The notes under the pieces: model-generated
What the model was told of the DNA's origin: nothing
The model's input: the letters and a program-made list of their open reading frames with translations, nothing else
Databases searched by the model: none
Made by a program: the position numbers and the translations under genes
Shown: piece by piece, positions 5,507-10,086 of the stretch
How the letters are laid out: each line of letters opens with the position of its first letter
Numbering within the stretch: position 1 is the stretch's first letter
Assembly: GCA_002697705.1 (NCBI GenBank)
Contig: NZXL01000081.1
Location: forward strand, 12,407-22,492
Direction of reading: 5' to 3'
Source: Methanobacteriota archaeon
GTDB taxonomy: Archaea; Thermoplasmatota; Poseidoniia; Poseidoniales; Poseidoniaceae
DNA: 10,086 bases

Positions 5507-7093
5507 TCAGTTAACATCACGCAGAAGTCTTTCTTTTAGAGCTTCATGCAGCCACATGCCATCTTCTAATTCCAATAGTAAACCGTGTTGAATCAAATCC
5601 TTTGGAGGGTTACCTTTCCAGCCGACTGAATCTGCTAATTTAGTCCAATTCATCGGTGCGTTTGATTTGGCAAGTTCTAACAATAATTTACGCTCTAACT
5701 CTGGTAAACGCAAAATGATCTCATCATCGAGGAACTGTAACCAGTCGACATGGGTTTCTTGGCCATATAATTCGAATAATTCCAGAGCTAGTGGGTGGCC
5801 TCCAGTTTTTTCATGGACCTGTTCAACTTCATACTTGTCGCTTGATTCAAACTCTTTAAGCCAATTCTTTATCTCTGGCTTTGTCAAACCTTGTAATGAT
5901 AATTCAGTGACAACATCTCTTGTATGAACATCTCGTCTGTCATATATGGTTGGCTTAGTCCTTGAGATTAGTAATAATCTCAAAGGAGTTTTACTAGAAA
6001 TCTGTAATAATGCCCCGAGTAAATCTTTGGCTTCCGATTCAATGTGGTGTACATCATCTAGAATTATCAGCCAATAAGGAGGTGGACCTCCCGATTCATT
6101 CTTGAAGCGCTCACGGATTGTTCCTGCATCTGTCAAATAGGCAGTCAATCTTCTCCTCCAAGTATCGACATCAATTTTACCAGCTGGTTGAAGTGGTAGA
6201 GTTTCAATTAAATTATACGGGTCATGAGAATCATCTATACCAAAACGATGCAGTAAACTGGTTGCAATTCCTAATGCTCTATCCCATGGTTGACAAGGGT
6301 ACCAACAAATTGAGAGTCCTGAATTTAATTCCATATTTTGTTTCAGCCAATGCGCTACTAGGGTCGATTTACCTATTCCTGCAATCCCGTGTACAACAGC
6401 GCAAGGTTTACGACTTGAAAACCAATTATCTAATTGCTCTAATTGCTCTTTGCGCCCGTGTACAGGACGGGTTTTTGGAGGTTGATTATTGTAGGTTGAA
6501 TGGACTCCTGTTAATGCTGTTAATCGGCCGGGAGGAGCTGTTTCTTCTTGTTTCGACTGTTTGATCTTACCAAATCTGATGTCACCATAAGTCAAAACCC
6601 CTTCGTGTTGGGCGTGCATTAAAATTTGTAACAGAGATATACCTGTAGCCAACCTTTCAGCTGCTTCTAATGCTTTCACCTCGAGTAACTCACCGTTGCT
6701 ATCTCTCAAAACAACCTTTGTTTTGCCAAGTGATTTATGGACATGTTGTGCCTCTGTTCTACCTTCTTCAGTAAGTTGCCAGGTTTTCTGTCGCCTTTCC
6801 TCGCCGCGAATATTTCTAGTATGTTCTGAAACATATTGTCTCTTCAATAAATCCCTCATAGTCCTACTAACATTAGGCGGGTGTAAGGCACATGATTCGG
6901 CTATCCCAGGTCTTGTAAGTGCTACGTCCGCAAGATACCGGTCTGCTTGCTCATCGTTTTCAAATAAATGAAGCAATACGCGGTCTTGAACAGCAATATT
7001 GACCTTCGGAATGCCTGCGCTCACATGTTTGCCAATTATTACTACATCTAAGCGATTACTATTACTAGAGCGATTATTTTTTACACAAATCAA
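5507..7093 (-). CDS. Winged-helix and P-loop (STAND/AAA-like) ATPase, putative signalling regulator
   Basis: A 528-residue protein if read from TTG at 7093. Residues about 35-120 form a MarR-like winged helix: a recognition-helix stretch PPNVSRTMRDLLKRQYV (72-88) and a wing ending RRQKTWQLTEEG (100-111). After a linker, HGRKEQLEQL (212-221) opens the nucleotide-binding module. The Walker A is GIAGIGKST (236-244), the Walker B is LIILDDVHH (342-350), LLLISRTKP (373-381) is in the sensor 1 position, and GGHPLALELF (431-440) matches the GxP motif of STAND ATPases. The C-terminus (about 460-528) looks like another small winged helix. Family knowledge suggests an ATP-switched scaffold or transcription regulator; its ligand and targets are unknown. 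Start choice is uncertain. No ATG lies before the winged helix. TTG at 7093 has AAAGGT about 7 nt upstream, but residues 5-14 (KNNRSSNSNR) look non-conserved, so a GTG at 7024 is the alternative. It is divergent from the giant surface protein gene. Confidence 0.85.
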   Translation of the reverse strand: MICVKNNRSSNSNRLDVVIIGKHVSAGIPKVNIAVQDRVLLHLFENDEQADRYLADVALTRPGIAESCALHPPNVSRTMRDLLKRQYVSEHTRNIRGEERRQKTWQLTEEGRTEAQHVHKSLGKTKVVLRDSNGELLEVKALEAAERLATGISLLQILMHAQHEGVLTYGDIRFGKIKQSKQEETAPPGRLTALTGVHSTYNNQPPKTRPVHGRKEQLEQLDNWFSSRKPCAVVHGIAGIGKSTLVAHWLKQNMELNSGLSICWYPCQPWDRALGIATSLLHRFGIDDSHDPYNLIETLPLQPAGKIDVDTWRRRLTAYLTDAGTIRERFKNESGGPPPYWLIILDDVHHIESEAKDLLGALLQISSKTPLRLLLISRTKPTIYDRRDVHTRDVVTELSLQGLTKPEIKNWLKEFESSDKYEVEQVHEKTGGHPLALELFELYGQETHVDWLQFLDDEIILRLPELERKLLLELAKSNAPMNWTKLADSVGWKGNPPKDLIQHGLLLELEDGMWLHEALKERLLRDVN

Positions 7094-7094
7094 C

Positions 7095-7113
7095 CATAAT
7101 ACCTTTTAATATT
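7095..7113 (+). promoter_or_regulatory. TATA-like stretch before the giant surface protein gene
   Basis: CATAATACC followed by TTTTAATATT spans -35 to -17 relative to the ATG at 7130. No GTGA-type Shine-Dalgarno precedes that ATG. Together these suggest a leaderless or very short-leader transcript, common in archaea. The stretch also lies inside the 36-bp gap to the divergent ATPase gene. Confidence 0.3.
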
Positions 7114-7129
7114 GCTAGTACCGGCCAAT

Positions 7130-10086
7130 ATGGCATATAGATGGTCGAGCATATTTATCGCTGGACTATTCTTTTTAATGGCCGCATTACCTTTGGTTTC
7201 AGCTGATTCTGATGGCGATGGAATTGCTGATTCTGCGGATGATTGTCAATGGTCATATGGAATGTCAACAGTAGACAGGAGCGGTTGTCCGGACAGAGAT
7301 AATGATGGAACTTCTGACTTCAATGATGGATGGGCCGCCAATAATCCTAATTTCCAAAATGAGTTTACAATCTCTTCAAGTCAAGATTACAAAGATGTTG
7401 ATTTCTCATCAGACGGCGTAAATATTGTAACTGGTGATGAAAATGGATGGGTTAGAATTTGGAATGCTTCCTCATTTGTAAATTTGAAATCTGTACAAGC
7501 GGTAAATAATGGCGAAGTTACTTCAGTGGCTTATTCTCCTGATGGGAATTATGTTGCAGCAGGTCTTGATGATGATACGATTAACATCTATTATGCATCA
7601 AATATTTCATCCGTCCATGGCTCGATAAGTGTTGATGTTGGAGGTGGCGACTTTGTCAATGATGTGGAGTTTTCACCAGACAGTAGCCTCGTAGCAGTAT
7701 CTATTACCCGTTCTGGGAATGGAGGTACAAATGGACAAGTTCTTTTGATCAAAATATCAGATGGCCTGCAATTAGGAAATGGAATCAATCCTAATGGAGA
7801 AGACCGTTTCTACTCTTCCGCTTTTTCCCCCGATGGTTCACATATTGCAGTCGCTGGAGATGGAGATTTCTATGTAGTAAATATTTCATCAAGGGCTACT
7901 GTTTTCACTGTAACTAGTCCGCCGGATGAAATAAATGATATCGATTGGTCACCTGATGGAAATTATATTTCGATGTGTGGCGCTTGGGAAGGAAGTGGTG
8001 CAAGTTTTGATATGTATAAATTCACCTCTTCTGGATTGAATCGAATTTGGGAAAAGAGTACCACTTCTTCTTGTCTTGAGGCCGATTTCTCAGCCGATGG
8101 AAGACAGGTTGCCAATGGTCATTCATACTATCAAGGAGATGGTGGTTCAGTCAAAGTTTTCTATACTGATTCAGGCGCTCAAGTAGACTTCTTTGGGGCA
8201 CCTGCCCCCAATGGATGTGGCGGTAATAACTGTGGACAAGTGAATGGGCTGAGTTGGAGTTCTGATGGAATGAAATTAGTAACTGCTTATGGTCGAAATG
8301 ACGAAGGAATACATTTCTGGTTTGCTGATATTGATGAAGATAATGATGGATACAATACCTCTGACCAAGGAGACGGAGTTGTAGACTCATTCCCATCAGA
8401 AGGTACTCAATGGAATGACACTGATGGTGACGGATATGGAGATAATCCTGCTCCGGCATTCCAACCCGATGAATGTCCACTTGACTTTGGAGACTCGACC
8501 GAAGACCGTTTTGGATGCCCTGATGGAGATGGAGACGGGTGGTCTGATGGAGGAGATTGGGCGCCAAATAATCAAGAACAATGGGTCGATACTGATGGCG
8601 ATGGATATGGAGATAATTATCTGTATAATGAAGATCAAAACTTCTTCCACCTTAATCAAAGAGGAGATGCTTATCCAAATAATCCAACACAATGGAATGA
8701 TACCGATGGTGATGGATATGGAGATAATTTTGCCAATTCCTCTTGGCTTCAAATAAGGCCAAGTTCATGGCCTGGTGATTTGATTCCTACGGCCACAGAA
8801 GTCGATGCATTCCCACTAGATAGAACTCAATGGATTGATAGCGATGGCGACTGGTACGGCGATAATCCTCAAAGTGATGTCGGGGATGGCTGCATAATGA
8901 CTTATGGGGATTCTAAATATGATAGATTTGGATGTATAGACAGCGATGGCGATGGGTGGTCTGACCCAACAGGAAATTGGGGGGCTGTTGATGCTAGCGG
9001 ATATTGTCAAGCAGATGGTTTACCTTTGGATCCAACTCAATGGTGCGATATTGACCAAGATGGCTATGGTGATAATTTAACTGGAAATAACCCTGATGAA
9101 TGTCCAAATGAATATGGTACATCATCAATCGATATATTGGGCTGTCTTGATACTGATGGAGACGGTTATTCCGACCAAGGCGATCCATTTCCAAATGATG
9201 GCACTCAATGGGCAAACAGAGACGGGGATTCATTAGATTGTGGCGGAGATAACCAAACCGGAAATAATCCAGATATCTTCCCTGATGATTATACTCAATG
9301 TAGAGATACTGACGGTGATGGTTACGGAGATAATTCTGCAGGTAATAATGGCGATGCTTTCAAATTTGAACCAACTCAATGGATCGATACTGATGGAGAC
9401 GGTTTTGGAGATAATAATCAAACTGGCGCAGTAAACGGTGACATGTGCCCACTGCGTGCTGGCTCTTCACCAAATCCTGCCACAAGAGGGTGCCCGGATA
9501 CCGATGGCGATGGATTTGTTGACCCTGAAGACGCATTTCCTGAAAATGTATTCCAATGGGCCGACCAAGACGGTGATGGATATGGTGATGAAGTCGACCG
9601 CCCAGGTGGAGACGATTGTCTAACTGAATATGGAAAATCATTGGAAATGAATAGATTTGGTTGTCCTGACTTTGATGGTGATGGCTGGGCTGATGTAGAT
9701 GACGTATTCCCTAATGATGAAAACCAGTGGGCTGACACCGATAATGATGGATATGGCGATAATTACTATTGGACTAATTACACAATAGTCGACGAGCAAG
9801 ACCCAAATCGTATAATCACTCTTAGAGAACAATTTGGAGATGCTTTCCCTGAAGAAAGTGAACAATGGAATGACACTGATGGGGATGGATGGGGCGATAA
9901 TACTAGCAGTTATTTCAAGCCTGATTACTTCTCTATGGAGCCTTCCCAATGGAGCGATGCTGATAGTGATGGTTTTGGCGATAATTTCACTCTCGGGGCC
10001 TATCAACCAGATGATTGTCCAGAGGTCCCAGGTACTTCAAGAAAAACTACCAATAACGGCCAATGGGGATGTATTGACTCTGACGG
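7130..10086 (+). CDS. Giant secreted protein: seven-bladed WD40-like propeller plus thrombospondin type 3-like repeats (C-terminus beyond window)
   Basis: One uninterrupted frame of 985 codons, open at the right edge. Residues 1-25 are a signal peptide (charged start, hydrophobic core, cleavage after LVSA). A Cys-bearing Asp-rich unit follows (D26-D65; C39 and C53). Residues about 84-399 hold seven blade motifs: VDFSSDG (90), VAYSPDG (133), VEFSPDS (179), SAFSPDG (230), IDWSPDG (271), ADFSADG (318) and LSWSSDG (374), which predicts a complete seven-bladed propeller. From residue 400 on come at least 18 DxDGDGxxDN calcium-binding-type repeats. The protein should be exported and calcium-stabilised, extending from the cell surface or released; a C-terminal anchor or sorting domain would lie beyond the window. 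Such proteins are thought to act in adhesion, substrate capture or cell-surface structure, but no enzymatic motif is visible, so I assign no specific role. The start is the only ATG before the signal peptide. Confidence 0.9.
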   Translation, partial: MAYRWSSIFIAGLFFLMAALPLVSADSDGDGIADSADDCQWSYGMSTVDRSGCPDRDNDGTSDFNDGWAANNPNFQNEFTISSSQDYKDVDFSSDGVNIVTGDENGWVRIWNASSFVNLKSVQAVNNGEVTSVAYSPDGNYVAAGLDDDTINIYYASNISSVHGSISVDVGGGDFVNDVEFSPDSSLVAVSITRSGNGGTNGQVLLIKISDGLQLGNGINPNGEDRFYSSAFSPDGSHIAVAGDGDFYVVNISSRATVFTVTSPPDEINDIDWSPDGNYISMCGAWEGSGASFDMYKFTSSGLNRIWEKSTTSSCLEADFSADGRQVANGHSYYQGDGGSVKVFYTDSGAQVDFFGAPAPNGCGGNNCGQVNGLSWSSDGMKLVTAYGRNDEGIHFWFADIDEDNDGYNTSDQGDGVVDSFPSEGTQWNDTDGDGYGDNPAPAFQPDECPLDFGDSTEDRFGCPDGDGDGWSDGGDWAPNNQEQWVDTDGDGYGDNYLYNEDQNFFHLNQRGDAYPNNPTQWNDTDGDGYGDNFANSSWLQIRPSSWPGDLIPTATEVDAFPLDRTQWIDSDGDWYGDNPQSDVGDGCIMTYGDSKYDRFGCIDSDGDGWSDPTGNWGAVDASGYCQADGLPLDPTQWCDIDQDGYGDNLTGNNPDECPNEYGTSSIDILGCLDTDGDGYSDQGDPFPNDGTQWANRDGDSLDCGGDNQTGNNPDIFPDDYTQCRDTDGDGYGDNSAGNNGDAFKFEPTQWIDTDGDGFGDNNQTGAVNGDMCPLRAGSSPNPATRGCPDTDGDGFVDPEDAFPENVFQWADQDGDGYGDEVDRPGGDDCLTEYGKSLEMNRFGCPDFDGDGWADVDDVFPNDENQWADTDNDGYGDNYYWTNYTIVDEQDPNRIITLREQFGDAFPEESEQWNDTDGDGWGDNTSSYFKPDYFSMEPSQWSDADSDGFGDNFTLGAYQPDDCPEVPGTSRKTTNNGQWGCIDSD
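8327..10086 (+). repeat. Asp-rich DxDGDG repeat array within the surface protein
   Basis: About 18 units, with a nineteenth starting at the edge, of 20 to 46 residues each are built on the core D-T-D-G-D-G-Y-G-D-N. Two unit classes occur. One ends in a TQW-like tag before the next core (for example FPSEGTQW, YPNNPTQW, FPENVFQW, MEPSQW). The other carries a DxC...GC pair 13 to 17 residues apart (first C449/C463). The calcium-binding reading follows from the alternating aspartates of the thrombospondin type 3 pattern. Identical peptides use different synonymous codons between units, so the array is old rather than freshly duplicated. The repeats are coding and not a CRISPR array. Confidence 0.85.

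Noticed and set aside
6118..6564. A 148-codon plus-strand frame inside the ATPase gene
   Set aside because: The minus strand carries the Walker A and B motifs through this same stretch; the plus frame shows no family resemblance.
8151..10006. Several antisense open frames of 60-140 codons under the repeat array, one rich in Ile/Ser
   Set aside because: They are mirror translations of the GAT-rich repeat codons, which suppress stops on the other strand. They overlap one another, lack Shine-Dalgarno motifs and show no domain.
8327..10086. Possible CRISPR or tandem DNA repeat
   Set aside because: The repeats vary in length and codons, keep one reading frame, and the spacers encode linked protein sequence; there is no constant repeat-spacer period.

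Overview
This 10.1 kb window reads as a moderately AT-rich chromosomal segment of an archaeon, most likely a planktonic Marine Group II (Candidatus Poseidoniales-like) euryarchaeon. The case rests on three things. Several starts carry a Shine-Dalgarno of the GGTGAT/GTGAG type. AT-rich TATA-like stretches, rather than bacterial -35/-10 pairs, precede some genes. A very large secreted protein combines a WD40-like propeller with long aspartate-rich (thrombospondin type 3-like) repeats, an architecture typical of that group. The assignment is an inference; there is no rRNA here to settle it.

Left part (1-1735, minus strand): an apparent operon reading bolA-family gene > CGFS monothiol glutaredoxin > DegT/DnrJ/EryC1/StrS-type PLP aminotransferase, the last cut by the left window edge. 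The first two are almost certainly partners in iron-sulfur cluster handling. The aminotransferase belongs by family to amino-sugar synthesis.

Middle part (1823-5498): a Wzx/MATE-like polysaccharide flippase on the plus strand converges on, and overlaps by 59 bp, a GT-B (family 4-like) glycosyltransferase on the minus strand. The glycosyltransferase lies downstream of ribulose-5-phosphate 3-epimerase (rpe) in a likely two-gene operon. Thioredoxin is transcribed divergently from rpe. Their shared 115-bp intergenic region holds a perfect 7-bp-arm inverted repeat and an AT-rich promoter block. Aminotransferase, flippase and glycosyltransferase together suggest surface glycan or protein glycosylation work.

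Right part (5507-10086): a 528-residue winged-helix plus P-loop (STAND-like) ATPase on the minus strand is divergent, with only 36 bp between, from a giant secreted protein that runs off the right edge. That protein has a signal peptide, one N-terminal Asp-rich/Cys unit, a seven-bladed propeller, and then at least 18 Ca-binding-type repeats of two alternating kinds (a QW type and a two-cysteine type).

The window is almost entirely coding and has no stretch over 300 bases without a gene. I see no rRNA, tRNA, CRISPR array, insertion sequence or phage gene. The points most worth a second look are the regulator/surface-protein pair, the two-class repeat architecture, the BolA-glutaredoxin pair in an apparent archaeon, and the rpe/trx inverted repeat.
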